A stretch of DNA of 64,000 bases, taken from assembly GCF_000024725.1 (NCBI RefSeq), contig NC_013960.1:2466001-2530000 (forward strand), written 5' to 3'. This DNA is from Nitrosococcus halophilus Nc 4. GTDB taxonomy: Bacteria; Pseudomonadota; Gammaproteobacteria; Nitrosococcales; Nitrosococcaceae. A program made the position numbers and the translations under genes. Shown here one piece after another: positions 27,362 through 37,102 of this stretch; position 1 is the first letter of the stretch, and the number at the start of each line of letters is the position of its first letter. The notes under the pieces were generated by a model. The model saw only the letters and a list, made by a program, of their open reading frames with translations, ran no database searches and was not told the origin of the DNA.

Positions 27362-29260
27362 GTGCCAAAGAATGGAATCGGCCCTTTTTTGAGAGCCCAA
27401 AAGCGACGGGCGGTGGTGGTTGCCCACGATATCCTGGCCGTCTGCTTAGCCTGGGTGCTTGGCTATCTTACCCGTTACAATTTGTCGCCCTATTGGGTGG
27501 ATTGGGAGTCTTGCCTCAGCGCTTTGCCGGTGATCATCGTGGTCCAGAGTGTGGTTTTGATCTGGACAGGGCTTTATCGAGGTTTGTGGCGTTTTGCCAG
27601 TATTCCTGATTTACTCAATATTATTCGCGCCGTGGGTTACGGGGCCCTTTTAGTTGCGCTCACACTTTTCCTTATCAATCGTTTACACGGGGTGCCCCGA
27701 AGTATACTGCTGCTTTATCCTATCTTTTCCTTGCTTCTACTGGCAGGTCCCCGGCTTGCTTATCGGATGTGGAAAGATCGCCGCCTTACCCTGGCTGCGG
27801 GTCCTCATCGAAAACGAGTCCTGATCTTAGGGGCGGGGCGGGCTGGTGACTTGCTGGCCCGTGATATGTTAGGTGAGGCAAACTACTTGCCGGTGGCGTT
27901 TCTGGATGACCGGCGCGATCTGGTCGGACGGCAGGTGCGGCGGATCCCCGTGGTCGGGGTGTTGGAGCAGTTGCCTGCCAAGGCAGATGAGATGGCTGCG
28001 GATGTGGCCGTGATTGCCATGCCTTCCGCTAATAGCCGACAGATGCGCCGTGCTGTTTCCCTCTGTGAACAGGCGGGTATCCCCTATCGCACTTTGCCCC
28101 GTTTGCAAGACTTGGTCTCGGGTCAGGCAAGTATCAAGGAACTTCGTGAAGTGGCCATTGATGATTTGCTTGGGCGGGACGAAGTATTTTTGGATTGGGA
28201 TCGCATTCGCCAAAGTCTGGCGGGCAAATCCCTCCTGGTTAGTGGCGGGGGGGGATCGATTGGTTCCGAGCTTTGCCGGCAGTTGGCTCGCCTAGGACCG
28301 GCTGCCTTGATTGTCATCGATAACAATGAATATCGACTCTATCGCATTGAGCAGGAACTGCGGCAGGGATTTTTAGCGCTTAATCTCTACACTTATTTGT
28401 GTGATGTCGGCGATGAAACCAGTGTGAAGGAGATCCTCGGGCGCCATCTTCCAGAAGTGGTGTTTCACGCGGCGGCTTATAAGCACGTGCCTCTCCTTGA
28501 ACGGCAAGCACGGCAGGCGGTGGGGAACAATATTTTGGGGACTCGCTGTTTGGCGGAGGCGGCACAACAAATAGGTTGCGGGGCTTTTATTTTAATTTCG
28601 ACTGATAAAGCGGTTAATCCAACCAGCGTTATGGGGGCAAGCAAGCGGGTCGCGGAACTTCTTTGCCAGGGCCTTAACCGGCGCAGTGGCACCCGATTTA
28701 TTGTGGTCCGTTTTGGCAATGTACTAGGATCGGCAGGAAGCGTGGTCCCATTATTTCAAGCTCAAATTACCGCCGGCGGGCCAGTCACGGTAACCCACCC
28801 TGAAATGACCCGCTATTTCATGACTATTCCCGAGGCCTGCCATTTGATTACCCAGGCGGCTGTGATTGGTAAAGGGGGGGAAATATTCGTTTTGGATATG
28901 GGGGAGTCCATTAAGATTACAGAGCTTGCTGAGGAAATGATCCGTCTCTCTGGCCAGGAGTCGGAGGTGGAGATCGTTTATACGGGGCTTCGGCCAGGGG
29001 AAAAACTCCATGAGGAATTATTTTATGAGCATGAAGCCCCTTTGCCTACTGAATCACCCAAAATTTTGTTGGCCCAGCATGGGGTTGTTGAGTGGCAGCG
29101 TTTGGAACGGGAGTTAGCGGAGTTAGAGGGGGTTTGGCGGTTAGGAGATGAATTGCAGGTGAAGCAAGCACTGGAGCGCATATTATCGAAAGTGGGCGCA
29201 GAAGTTGAATTTCAACCGGCGGATTCCAAAGTGATAGCAATCAACAGGAGTCAATTATGA
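27362..29260 (+). CDS. Membrane-anchored nucleotide-sugar 4,6-dehydratase (WbpM/CapD type)
   Basis: Polysaccharide biosynthesis protein of the CapD/WbpM/FlaA1 group, which dehydrates UDP-N-acetylhexosamines for O-antigen, capsule or glycan sugars. 632 residues from GTG 27362. Four N-terminal hydrophobic segments (about 18-125) anchor it. A first Rossmann motif is [18 protein letters not shown]; the catalytic dehydratase domain starts with [18 protein letters not shown]. The active-site stretch [17 protein letters not shown] has Met in place of the SDR tyrosine, as is typical of this family. It ends in ATGA overlap with galU. Confidence 0.88.
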   Translation: MPKNGIGPFLRAQKRRAVVVAHDILAVCLAWVLGYLTRYNLSPYWVDWESCLSALPVIIVVQSVVLIWTGLYRGLWRFASIPDLLNIIRAVGYGALLVALTLFLINRLHGVPRSILLLYPIFSLLLLAGPRLAYRMWKDRRLTLAAGPHRKRVLILGAGRAGDLLARDMLGEANYLPVAFLDDRRDLVGRQVRRIPVVGVLEQLPAKADEMAADVAVIAMPSANSRQMRRAVSLCEQAGIPYRTLPRLQDLVSGQASIKELREVAIDDLLGRDEVFLDWDRIRQSLAGKSLLVSGGGGSIGSELCRQLARLGPAALIVIDNNEYRLYRIEQELRQGFLALNLYTYLCDVGDETSVKEILGRHLPEVVFHAAAYKHVPLLERQARQAVGNNILGTRCLAEAAQQIGCGAFILISTDKAVNPTSVMGASKRVAELLCQGLNRRSGTRFIVVRFGNVLGSAGSVVPLFQAQITAGGPVTVTHPEMTRYFMTIPEACHLITQAAVIGKGGEIFVLDMGESIKITELAEEMIRLSGQESEVEIVYTGLRPGEKLHEELFYEHEAPLPTESPKILLAQHGVVEWQRLERELAELEGVWRLGDELQVKQALERILSKVGAEVEFQPADSKVIAINRSQL

Positions 29261-30144
29261 CACAACCAATTACTAAGGCCGTGTTTCCTGTGGCGGGTCT
29301 AGGTACTCGTTTTCTTCCTGCGACCAAAGCAAGTCCGAAAGAGATGCTGCCAATTGTGGATAAGCCTTTGATTCAATACGCAGTTGAAGAGGCTATTGAG
29401 GCAGGAATTAAAGTCATGATTTTTGTCACCGGGCGAAATAAGCGACCCATTCCTGATCATTTCGATAAGGCCTACGAGTTAGAAGTGGAATTGGAAAGGC
29501 GTGGCAAAAGCAAGCTACTCGAATTGATACGGGATATTATTCCCAAGGGCGTGACCTGTGTTTATATCCGCCAAGAGGAAACCCTCGGGTTAGGGCACGC
29601 GGTTCTCTGTGCGGCACCAGTCGTGGATGAGCAACCCTTTGCGGTGATCCTTGCCGATGATCTGATTAATGCGGAAGAGGAGGGGTGCCTCTCCCAAATG
29701 ACGAAGCAATTTAGTAAGCATCGTTGCAGCTTAGTCGGGGTGGAGGAAGTGGATCCGGAAAGTACCGATCAATATGGTATTATCCAGCCCGGTTTGGCTG
29801 AGGGGCGAGAGTATAAGGTGGAGGGGATTGTGGAGAAACCCAAACCGGTAGAGGCCCCTTCTTCACTGGCAGTCGTGGGTCGTTATATTTTGACGCCCCG
29901 TATCTTTAATCTATTGCAGGCCACTCCCCGTGGTGTTGGCGGCGAGATTCAATTGACTGATGCACTCGCTACCTTGTTGAGCCAGGAATATATGTTCGCT
30001 TATCGCTTTAAAGGTAAGCGTTATGACTGCGGCAGTAAATTAGGTTATCTTCAGGCCACCGTGGAATATGGTCTTAAGCACGGTGAGTTAGGCGACTCTT
30101 TTAGAGATTATTTGGGCCATCTGCTAGCCCATGAAGAACTTTAA
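29257..30144 (+). CDS. galU: UTP-glucose-1-phosphate uridylyltransferase
   Basis: Makes UDP-glucose from UTP and glucose-1-phosphate. 295 residues. The nucleotide-binding N-terminus is [20 protein letters not shown] with [17 protein letters not shown] after it; [21 protein letters not shown] and the GEIQLTDAL segment are the expected later motifs. Coupled by ATGA to the dehydratase upstream, which fits joint supply of nucleotide sugars for surface polysaccharide. Confidence 0.96.
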   Translation: MTQPITKAVFPVAGLGTRFLPATKASPKEMLPIVDKPLIQYAVEEAIEAGIKVMIFVTGRNKRPIPDHFDKAYELEVELERRGKSKLLELIRDIIPKGVTCVYIRQEETLGLGHAVLCAAPVVDEQPFAVILADDLINAEEEGCLSQMTKQFSKHRCSLVGVEEVDPESTDQYGIIQPGLAEGREYKVEGIVEKPKPVEAPSSLAVVGRYILTPRIFNLLQATPRGVGGEIQLTDALATLLSQEYMFAYRFKGKRYDCGSKLGYLQATVEYGLKHGELGDSFRDYLGHLLAHEEL

Positions 30145-30238
30145 GCTTTGAGTTAGTGGGGAGGCGAGTATTAGGAACATAGCCATAAAAGAATAAGTCT
30201 AAAGGGCGAAGGTTATTCTGTCCAAAGGGGCATGGCCC

Positions 30239-31933
30239 ATGAGCAAAAAAGATGTAAGCGTACTTAGAAAAGGTCGAGCGCTTCGTAAAGCACGGCCTAC
30301 CCCTAAGGGGCGGCAGGTTGATTTTAAAGCGCTTGAGGAAATAAGGGCTTTACTTGGCGATAGCCCCCGTCGAGCCGATCTTTTAATTGAATTTCTCCAT
30401 CAAATTCAAGATACCTATCATCATATCTCCGCAGCTCATATTGCTGCTCTCGCCCGTGAATTAAAGCTTTCCCAAACTGAAGTTTACGAAGTGGCGACCT
30501 TCTATCACCATTTTGATGTGATCAAAGAAGGTGAGTCTCCACCTCCTCCTCTCACCGTTCGGGTTTGCGACTCGGTGACCTGCGAAATAGGGGGGGCCAA
30601 GACTTTGATCGCCGAATTGAAAGCGGTCTTGGGGGAAGGCGTGCGGGTCCAGAAAGTTCCCTGTGTAGGGCGTTGTGAACAGGCGCCTGTGGCCGTGGTT
30701 GGCGTGAATCCCATCGGTCACGCCAGTGCCGATAAGGTGGTCGCTGCGGTAGCAGCCGGTCACTGTGGTCCTGATCAATTCCCCTCTCTTAGCTATGCTG
30801 AGTATTGCGAGCAAGGGGGTTACCAGTTATGGCGAGATTGTGTGGCTGGCCGCCGGGATCCGGAAAGTATTATCTCCATGCTGGAGGAGTCGGGATTGCG
30901 GGGACTGGGTGGGGCTGGCTTTCCTGCGGGGCGCAAGTGGCGGATCGTCCGCCAGCAGCCGGCCCCCCGGTTGATGGCAGTCAATATTGATGAAGGCGAG
31001 CCAGGGACCTTTAAGGACCGTTACTATCTGGAGCGAGATCCCCATCGGTTCCTGGAGGGGACCTTAATTGCGGCTTGGGCGGTAGGAATTGATGAAATTT
31101 TTCTTTATTTACGGGATGAATACGCGGGATGCCGGCAATTATTAGAGCGGGAATTGGCCTTATTGCATGCTGATCCCCCCTGCCAGCTCCCGCAACTGCA
31201 CCTTAGGCGCGGTGCTGGCGCCTATATCTGTGGCGAGGAATCGGCCATGATCGAGTCCCTTGAGGGCAAGCGGGGTATGCCCCGGTTGCGCCCCCCCTAT
31301 GTGGCTCAGGTGGGATTGTTTGGACGCCCTACCCTAGAACATAACCTGGAAACTTTATATTGGGTTCGAGAGATTGTCGAGAAAGGGCCAGATTGGTTTT
31401 CTTCCCAGGGGCGTCACGGACGCCAGGGGCTGCGGTCGTTTTCGGTAAGCGGTCGGGTCAAGAAGCCGGGTGTCCATTTGGCTCCGGCTGGCATTACCCT
31501 CAAAGAGCTTATTGAGGAATACTGTGGTGGGATGCTGGAGGGACATGAGCTCTATGGGTATTTCCCAGGAGGTGCCTCGGGGGGCATCTTGCCTGCCTCC
31601 ATGGGCGATATTCCTTTGGATTTCGACACTTTACAACCCTATGGCTGTTTTATTGGTTCGGCCGCCATTATCGTCTTTTCTCAGCATGACAGGGCCCGGG
31701 AGGTGGCTTTAAATGCCATGCGGTTTTTTGAAGATGAATCCTGTGGCCAGTGTACCCCCTGCCGAGTTGGAACGGCTAAGGCCTCTAAGCTCATGGAAGT
31801 ATCAACCTGGGATCAGCCCCTTTTGGAGGAATTGGCCCAGGCCATGGCGGATGCCTCCATTTGCGGTCTAGGGCAAGCCGCGCCTAATCCCCTGCGGTGT
31901 GTCATGAAATACTTTCCAGAGGAGGTCGGCTGA
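30239..31933 (+). CDS. NAD-linked formate dehydrogenase, fused gamma/beta (NuoE-NuoF-like) subunit
   Basis: Diaphorase part of a soluble NAD-dependent formate dehydrogenase. 564 residues. The NuoE-like part (about 30-165) binds a [2Fe-2S] cluster through CDSVTC and VPCVGRC. The NuoF-like part follows with the FMN/NADH segment LRGLGGAGFPAGRKW, GAGAYICGEESAMIESLEG, and the [4Fe-4S] motif ESCGQCTPCRVGTA. In Fds-type enzymes these are two proteins, FdsG and FdsB; here they are one chain, as in HoxF. The stop overlaps the next start (TGATG). Confidence 0.88.
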   Translation: MSKKDVSVLRKGRALRKARPTPKGRQVDFKALEEIRALLGDSPRRADLLIEFLHQIQDTYHHISAAHIAALARELKLSQTEVYEVATFYHHFDVIKEGESPPPPLTVRVCDSVTCEIGGAKTLIAELKAVLGEGVRVQKVPCVGRCEQAPVAVVGVNPIGHASADKVVAAVAAGHCGPDQFPSLSYAEYCEQGGYQLWRDCVAGRRDPESIISMLEESGLRGLGGAGFPAGRKWRIVRQQPAPRLMAVNIDEGEPGTFKDRYYLERDPHRFLEGTLIAAWAVGIDEIFLYLRDEYAGCRQLLERELALLHADPPCQLPQLHLRRGAGAYICGEESAMIESLEGKRGMPRLRPPYVAQVGLFGRPTLEHNLETLYWVREIVEKGPDWFSSQGRHGRQGLRSFSVSGRVKKPGVHLAPAGITLKELIEEYCGGMLEGHELYGYFPGGASGGILPASMGDIPLDFDTLQPYGCFIGSAAIIVFSQHDRAREVALNAMRFFEDESCGQCTPCRVGTAKASKLMEVSTWDQPLLEELAQAMADASICGLGQAAPNPLRCVMKYFPEEVG

Positions 31934-34743
31934 TGGCTGCTAATCCTGAAGTGCTCCAGGAAGGAGAATTAATCTCATTTAAGCTGAATGGCAGAAAAAT
32001 GAGCGCCCAGCCGGGAGAAACTATTTTGCAGGTCGCCAAGCGCAATGGGGTTCTCATTCCCCATTTATGCTACCAGGAAAGCATGCGTCCTGATGGTAAT
32101 TGCCGCGCCTGCATGGTGGAAATTAAAGGGGAACGGGTATTGGCCCCCTCCTGTTGTCGTCAGCCCAGCGAAGGAATGGAGGTGGAAACGGACAATCAGC
32201 GGGCCCGCCATTCCCAGAAAATGGTGCTGGAATTGTTGCTCTCGGATATGCCGGAGAAGGCTTATACTCTCCACTCGGAACTGGATCACTGGGCCCGGGA
32301 GTTGAGGCTAGGACCTCCGCGATTTTCTGCCCGCAAGCAAGCCCCGGCGGATCTCTCCCATCCGGCGATGGCGGTGAATCTGGATGCTTGTATCCAATGT
32401 ACCCGTTGTGTGCGAGCTTGCCGTGAGGAGCAGGTTAATGATGTCATCGGCTATGCTTTCCGAGGACCTCATTCAACCATTGTCTTTGACCAGGGCGATC
32501 CCATGGGAGAGAGTACTTGTGTGGCCTGTGGCGAGTGTGTCCAAGCCTGTCCTACGGGCGCTCTCATGCCTGCTGGCGGGGTTGGTCTAATTCAATCGGA
32601 TAAGGCGGTAGAATCCGTTTGTCCCTATTGCGGAGTGGGTTGTCAACTTACTTACAAGATTAAGGAAAATCGGATTCTCTATGTGGAGGGGCGGGATGGT
32701 CCCGCCAACCATGGCCGCTTGTGTGTTAAGGGACGCTATGGGTTTGATTATGTCCATCATCCCCACCGCTTAACCAAACCCCTTATTCGCCGCCAAGAGG
32801 CTCCTCCCAAGTCAGCTGATTTGGTGATGGATCCGGCGAATCCCTACACGGTATTTCGGGAGGCAAGCTGGGAAGAAGCCCTTGAGTTTGCCGCTGCCGG
32901 GTTGAAAAAAATCCGCGGTGAGAAAGGCCCCAAGGCCCTGGCGGGTTTTGGCTCTGCCAAAGGGAGTAATGAGGAGGCCTATTTATTCCAGAAGCTAGTG
33001 CGCACGGGGTTTGGCTCCAATAATGTGGACCATTGCACCCGGCTATGCCATGCTTCCTCCGTGGCGGCCTTGTTGGAGTGTATCGGTTCCGGGGCGGTCT
33101 CTAATCCAGTGGCGGACGTGGGTCAGGCCCAAGTGGTTATTCTTATTGGCGCCAACCCTACGGTTAATCACCCGGTGGGAGCGACTTGGATCAAGAATGC
33201 CATCAAGCGAGGCACTCGGTTGATTGTGATGGATCCTCGGCGTTCCGAATTGGTCCGCCATGCCACTTACTTTTTGCAGTTCAAACCGGGCACTGATGTG
33301 GCCCTGCTTAATGCGTTGATGCACACAATTATTGAGGAGGGCTGGGTAAACCCGTCATTTATCGCGGAACGAACAGAAGCCTTTGAGGAAATGAAACGCC
33401 ACCTCCAGGTCTATAGCCCGGAGGCGATGGCCCCCGTTTGCGGGATTCCTGCCCAGACTCTCAGGGAAGTGGCTCGTCTCTATGCCACTTCCAAGGGTTC
33501 CATGATCCTTTGGGGGATGGGGATTTCCCAACATACTTATGGCACCGACAATGCCCGCTGTTTGATTTCACTGGCTTTGATGACGGGGCAAATTGGTCGG
33601 CGAGGTACCGGCCTACATCCCCTGCGGGGTCAAAACAATGTGCAAGGAGCCTCTGATGCGGGCTTGATCCCCATGGTGTTTCCGGATTATCAACGGGTGG
33701 ATAACGTCGAGGCCCAGGCCAAGTTTGAAGCCCTTTGGGACTCATCCCTAGATGCCCAGCCAGGTCTGACGGTAGTGGAAGTGATGGAGGCTATTACCGC
33801 CGGAAAACTCCATGGGATGTATATAGAAGGTGAGAATCCGGCCATGTCCGATCCCGATGCCCACCATGCCCGGGAGGCCTTGGCTAAGCTGGAGCATTTA
33901 GTGGTGCAGGATATTTTTCTTACCGAAACGGCGTATCTTGCCGATGTGATATTACCCGCTTCCGCCTATCCAGAAAAGACGGGAACTTTTACCAATACGG
34001 ACCGATGGGTGCAGCTTGGGCGCCAGGCCATCAACCCTCCGGGAGAAGCGCGCCAGGATCTCTGGATTATCCAAGAGATGGCCCGCCGTCTAGGGCTTGA
34101 GTGGAATTATTCGGGGCCGGCTACGGTATTTGCAGAGATGCGCCGGGCGATGCCAAGCATTGCGGGCATTACCTGGGAGCGTTTGGAAAGAGAAAGCGCG
34201 GTGGTCTATCCTTGCCGCCAAGAAGGGGATCCGGGTGAGCCGGTGGTCTTTATTGACAACTTCCCGACTTCCAGTGGACGGGGTAAATTTGTTCCTGCCG
34301 ATATCTTACCGCCTGATGAGCGTCCTGATAAGGAATATCCATGGGTCCTCATTACCGGGCGGCAGTTGGAGCATTGGCATACGGGGAGTATGACCCGTCG
34401 GGCTGCGGTGCTTGACGCAATTGAGCCAGAAGCGGTAGCGTCTCTCCACCCCTTGGATTTAGAGGAATTGGGGGTGAAGCCCGGGGGGTGGGTGACGCTC
34501 GCTTCTCGGCGGGGCCAGGTGACTCTTGAGGCTAGGGCCGATGATGCGGTACCTAGGCACGCGGTTTTCATGGCCTTTTGTTACTATGAGGCGGCAGCCA
34601 ACTTGCTTTCCAATCCTGCATTGGATCCCGTGGCTAAGATACCAGAGTTCAAATACTGTGCGATTAAGGTCTCTGCGGGTGGGCAAGCGCCCCGTCTTTC
34701 CAGTTACGGTGGCGGTCAGACAGAGCAAAGTATTCCCCTCTAG
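31933..34743 (+). CDS. NAD-linked formate dehydrogenase catalytic subunit (FdsA type)
   Basis: Molybdenum-dependent formate dehydrogenase, cytoplasmic, with no Tat signal. 936 residues from ATG 31933; a longer in-frame start at 31897 lies inside the previous gene. In order: an N-terminal [2Fe-2S] ferredoxin domain (PHLCYQESMRPDGNCRACMV), two [4Fe-4S] motifs (CIQCTRCVRAC, CVACGECVQACPTGAL), the catalytic-domain cluster VCPYCGVGCQL, and DHCTRLCHASSV, whose second Cys stands where E. coli FdhF has selenocysteine. A molybdopterin dinucleotide-binding domain closes the chain. No fdsC/fdhD or fdsD gene follows. Confidence 0.92.
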   Translation: MAANPEVLQEGELISFKLNGRKMSAQPGETILQVAKRNGVLIPHLCYQESMRPDGNCRACMVEIKGERVLAPSCCRQPSEGMEVETDNQRARHSQKMVLELLLSDMPEKAYTLHSELDHWARELRLGPPRFSARKQAPADLSHPAMAVNLDACIQCTRCVRACREEQVNDVIGYAFRGPHSTIVFDQGDPMGESTCVACGECVQACPTGALMPAGGVGLIQSDKAVESVCPYCGVGCQLTYKIKENRILYVEGRDGPANHGRLCVKGRYGFDYVHHPHRLTKPLIRRQEAPPKSADLVMDPANPYTVFREASWEEALEFAAAGLKKIRGEKGPKALAGFGSAKGSNEEAYLFQKLVRTGFGSNNVDHCTRLCHASSVAALLECIGSGAVSNPVADVGQAQVVILIGANPTVNHPVGATWIKNAIKRGTRLIVMDPRRSELVRHATYFLQFKPGTDVALLNALMHTIIEEGWVNPSFIAERTEAFEEMKRHLQVYSPEAMAPVCGIPAQTLREVARLYATSKGSMILWGMGISQHTYGTDNARCLISLALMTGQIGRRGTGLHPLRGQNNVQGASDAGLIPMVFPDYQRVDNVEAQAKFEALWDSSLDAQPGLTVVEVMEAITAGKLHGMYIEGENPAMSDPDAHHAREALAKLEHLVVQDIFLTETAYLADVILPASAYPEKTGTFTNTDRWVQLGRQAINPPGEARQDLWIIQEMARRLGLEWNYSGPATVFAEMRRAMPSIAGITWERLERESAVVYPCRQEGDPGEPVVFIDNFPTSSGRGKFVPADILPPDERPDKEYPWVLITGRQLEHWHTGSMTRRAAVLDAIEPEAVASLHPLDLEELGVKPGGWVTLASRRGQVTLEARADDAVPRHAVFMAFCYYEAAANLLSNPALDPVAKIPEFKYCAIKVSAGGQAPRLSSYGGGQTEQSIPL

Positions 34744-34770
34744 AATTGGTTAACATTGGGAAATTGACAA

Positions 34771-34800
34771 CGAGGCGCCCGCAGGCGCCTCGCTTATTTC
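34771..34800 (+). terminator. Terminator after the formate dehydrogenase operon
   Basis: CGAGGCGCC at 34771-34779 pairs perfectly with GGCGCCTCG at 34784-34792 around a CGCA loop, a 9-bp G/C-rich stem, followed by a T-rich tail (CTTATTTC). It lies 28 nt after the stop of the catalytic subunit. The tail is weaker than in the textbook form. Confidence 0.75.
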
Positions 34801-34817
34801 TAATGCCTGCTGGTGCT

Positions 34818-34969
34818 AAATAGGGTGCAAGGGTAGCCTATTTCTCGGTGTACCACTTGGTCCCGGAGATATGGTGTCCTTGGTTAAGGAAAGATAAAAT
34901 CCAGCTGTTTCATTTGGACCAGTATTATCTTGAGCGGGACTTTATCCGCCTACGATTAAAAGACGGATA
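34818..34969. other. Hairpin-rich gap upstream of surE
   Basis: Three separate inverted repeats follow each other: AAATAGG 34818-34824 with CCTATTT 34837-34843; AAGATAA 34891-34897 with TTATCTT 34925-34931, enclosing a TCCA/TGGA pair; and TATCCG 34943-34948 with CGGATA 34964-34969. No coding frame of note is present. It could be a surE leader or a small RNA; nothing in it matches a class I know. Confidence 0.35.
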
Positions 34970-35016
34970 GTGAGTGCCTTAGTGGTTAGCAACTAAAATA
35001 TAGTGTTCCTAATAAA

Positions 35017-35772
35017 ATGAGGATACTCGTTAGCAATGATGATGGTTACCTAGCTCCTGGAATCCGCGCGCTTGCCGATGGTTTAGCCGAAATTGCAGAA
35101 GTTATCGTGGTGGCACCGGACCGGGATCGGAGTGGTGCGAGCAATTCCCTCACCTTGGATGCTCCGCTGCGTGCAACTCTTGGGGAGAACGGTTTTTATC
35201 GCGTGGAAGGGACCCCGACTGACTGTGTCCATCTAGGCATTACCGGGTTATTAGAAGAAGAGCCTGACATGGTTGTTTCAGGTGTCAACGGGGGAGCTAA
35301 CCTAGGTGATGATGTTATTTACTCGGGCACAGTGGCCGCGGCCATGGAAGGACGATTCCTGGGGCTGCCTGCCATTGCGGTGTCTTTGACCTCTGCTGAG
35401 CCTGGGCATTTTGATACTGCAGCCTGGGTGGCGCGTCGGCTGGTCACAAGGCTCATGGAAGATCCATTACCTGCCGATACCATCTTAAATGTCAATGTGC
35501 CCAATTTGCCTAGAAGCCAAATTACGGGTTTTGAAGCGACACGCTTAGGCCATCGGCACCGGGCTGAGCCGGTGATTAAAGGTGCCGACCCCCGTGGGCG
35601 CCCCATTTATTGGGTGGGTCCGGCAGGTGAGAGTCAGGATGCGGGGCCGGGTACTGATTTTCATGCCATTGCCCAGGGTGCAGTTTCCATTACCCCTATT
35701 CAAGTGGATCTGACTCGTTATGAAGCCCTAGACAAAGTAGCTGGATGGCTGCGGCGAATCCCTAATCCATGA
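35017..35772 (+). CDS. surE: 5'/3'-nucleotidase SurE
   Basis: Survival protein SurE, a divalent-metal phosphatase acting on nucleoside monophosphates. 251 residues. The N-terminus [19 protein letters not shown] carries the metal-binding Asp pair; [14 protein letters not shown] and [20 protein letters not shown] are the other active-site segments. Its TGA overlaps the pcm start (ATGA at 35769), the classical stationary-phase pair. Confidence 0.96.
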   Translation: MRILVSNDDGYLAPGIRALADGLAEIAEVIVVAPDRDRSGASNSLTLDAPLRATLGENGFYRVEGTPTDCVHLGITGLLEEEPDMVVSGVNGGANLGDDVIYSGTVAAAMEGRFLGLPAIAVSLTSAEPGHFDTAAWVARRLVTRLMEDPLPADTILNVNVPNLPRSQITGFEATRLGHRHRAEPVIKGADPRGRPIYWVGPAGESQDAGPGTDFHAIAQGAVSITPIQVDLTRYEALDKVAGWLRRIPNP

Positions 35773-36428
35773 AAAAAAATTTGCTTGGCACCGGGATGAC
35801 TTCTCAGCGTAGCCGAGACTGGCTGGTCCAGCGGTTGCGTGAAGAGGGTGTCCGGGATCCTAAAGTGCTCAAGGCAATACAAAAGACGCCTCGCCATATT
35901 TTTGTGGATGAGGCGCTTTCAAGTCGGGCCTATGAAGATACGGCCCTCCCGATTGGTTTTGGGCAAACGCTCTCGCAGCCCTATATTGTGGCGCGTATGA
36001 CAGAGTCACTCCTTGCGGGAGGACCGCTCCAGAAAGTATTGGAGGTGGGTACAGGCTCTGGTTATCAAACGGCAATTTTAGCGAACTTAGCAGGGCTGGT
36101 GTATACGGTAGAACGAATCAAGCCTCTGCTGATGCAGGCCCAAAGACGCTTCAATCGCCTTGGGATCACCAATATCCGACTTAAATGTGCCGATGGTTTT
36201 TGGGGGTGGCCAGCCTGTGGGCCTTATCAAGGTATACTGGTGACCGCTGCGCCTATGGAGGTACCCCAGTCATTACTCAAACAATTGGCTATAGGGGGGC
36301 GAATGGTGATTCCGGTAGGGGCGCAGGGGGCCCAATCCTTAATATTAGTGACTAGAACCTCTGACGATTTCGAAATAGAAACCTTGGAGCGGGTCAGTTT
36401 TGTGCCTCTCGTAGGAGAGCAAATTTGA
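35769..36428 (+). CDS. pcm: Protein-L-isoaspartate O-methyltransferase
   Basis: Repairs isoaspartyl residues in aged proteins with SAM. 219 residues from ATG 35769. The SAM motif is [20 protein letters not shown]; upstream [20 protein letters not shown] and [18 protein letters not shown] are the family's substrate-binding segments. It is coupled to surE before and, by TGATG, to the YqaA-type gene after. Confidence 0.95.
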   Translation: MKKNLLGTGMTSQRSRDWLVQRLREEGVRDPKVLKAIQKTPRHIFVDEALSSRAYEDTALPIGFGQTLSQPYIVARMTESLLAGGPLQKVLEVGTGSGYQTAILANLAGLVYTVERIKPLLMQAQRRFNRLGITNIRLKCADGFWGWPACGPYQGILVTAAPMEVPQSLLKQLAIGGRMVIPVGAQGAQSLILVTRTSDDFEIETLERVSFVPLVGEQI

Positions 36429-37006
36429 TGCGATTTTTTTCTGTGTTGTATAACAAGGCCATGGGCTGGTCGCGGCATCGCCATGCCTCTCGTTGGTTGG
36501 TTTTGGTCAGTTTTACCGAGTCTTCCTTTTTTGTAGTGCCCCCTGATGTCATGTTGGCACCTATGTCCTTAGCGTGTCCCAATCGGGCTTGGCATTATGC
36601 CATGCTCACCACTGTGGCATCGGTGCTTGGAGGATTGCTAGGGTATGGTATCGGGGCGTTAGCTTTTAGCCTAGTGGAGCCTTTATTGCACCAATTGGAC
36701 TATTGGGATGCCTATTTGAAGGCCCGCCTCTGGTTTGAGAATTGGGGGGGATGGGCCGTGCTTCTGGCCGGTTTTTCTCCCATCCCTTACAAAGTATTCA
36801 CGATTGCTGCTGGAGTGGTGGCCATGCCACTTCTCCCTTTTATTTTAGCTTCTCTAGCCGGTCGGGGGACTCGGTTTTTTTTAGTGGCAACTTTAATGCG
36901 CTGGGGAGGGGTCCGGATGGAAGTTGCACTTCGGAAATATGTTGATGTCATGGGCTGGGGGGCTGTGGTGATTGCGATTGTAGGTTACTTGCTTTTGTCA
37001 AGGTAA
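36428..37006 (+). CDS. YqaA/DedA-family inner membrane protein
   Basis: Membrane protein of the YqaA (SNARE-associated/DedA-like) family. 192 residues from ATG 36428, one base inside the pcm stop. FTESSFFVVPPDVMLAPM near residue 30 and GGLLGYGIGALA are typical, and LLAGFSPIPYKVFTIAAGV matches the DedA re-entrant region. About four to five hydrophobic segments. DedA proteins have been linked to lipid-carrier flipping; for this branch the function is not established. Confidence 0.82.
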   Translation: MRFFSVLYNKAMGWSRHRHASRWLVLVSFTESSFFVVPPDVMLAPMSLACPNRAWHYAMLTTVASVLGGLLGYGIGALAFSLVEPLLHQLDYWDAYLKARLWFENWGGWAVLLAGFSPIPYKVFTIAAGVVAMPLLPFILASLAGRGTRFFLVATLMRWGGVRMEVALRKYVDVMGWGAVVIAIVGYLLLSR

Positions 37007-37102
37007 TCCGTGGCCAATGAAATAAAAAGTAGCATGCTATCGTACTCCAGAAGAGGCTTTGGCTTTTGTTCTTGAAGCCTTGACTACTGTGGGTCTGTTT
37101 CA

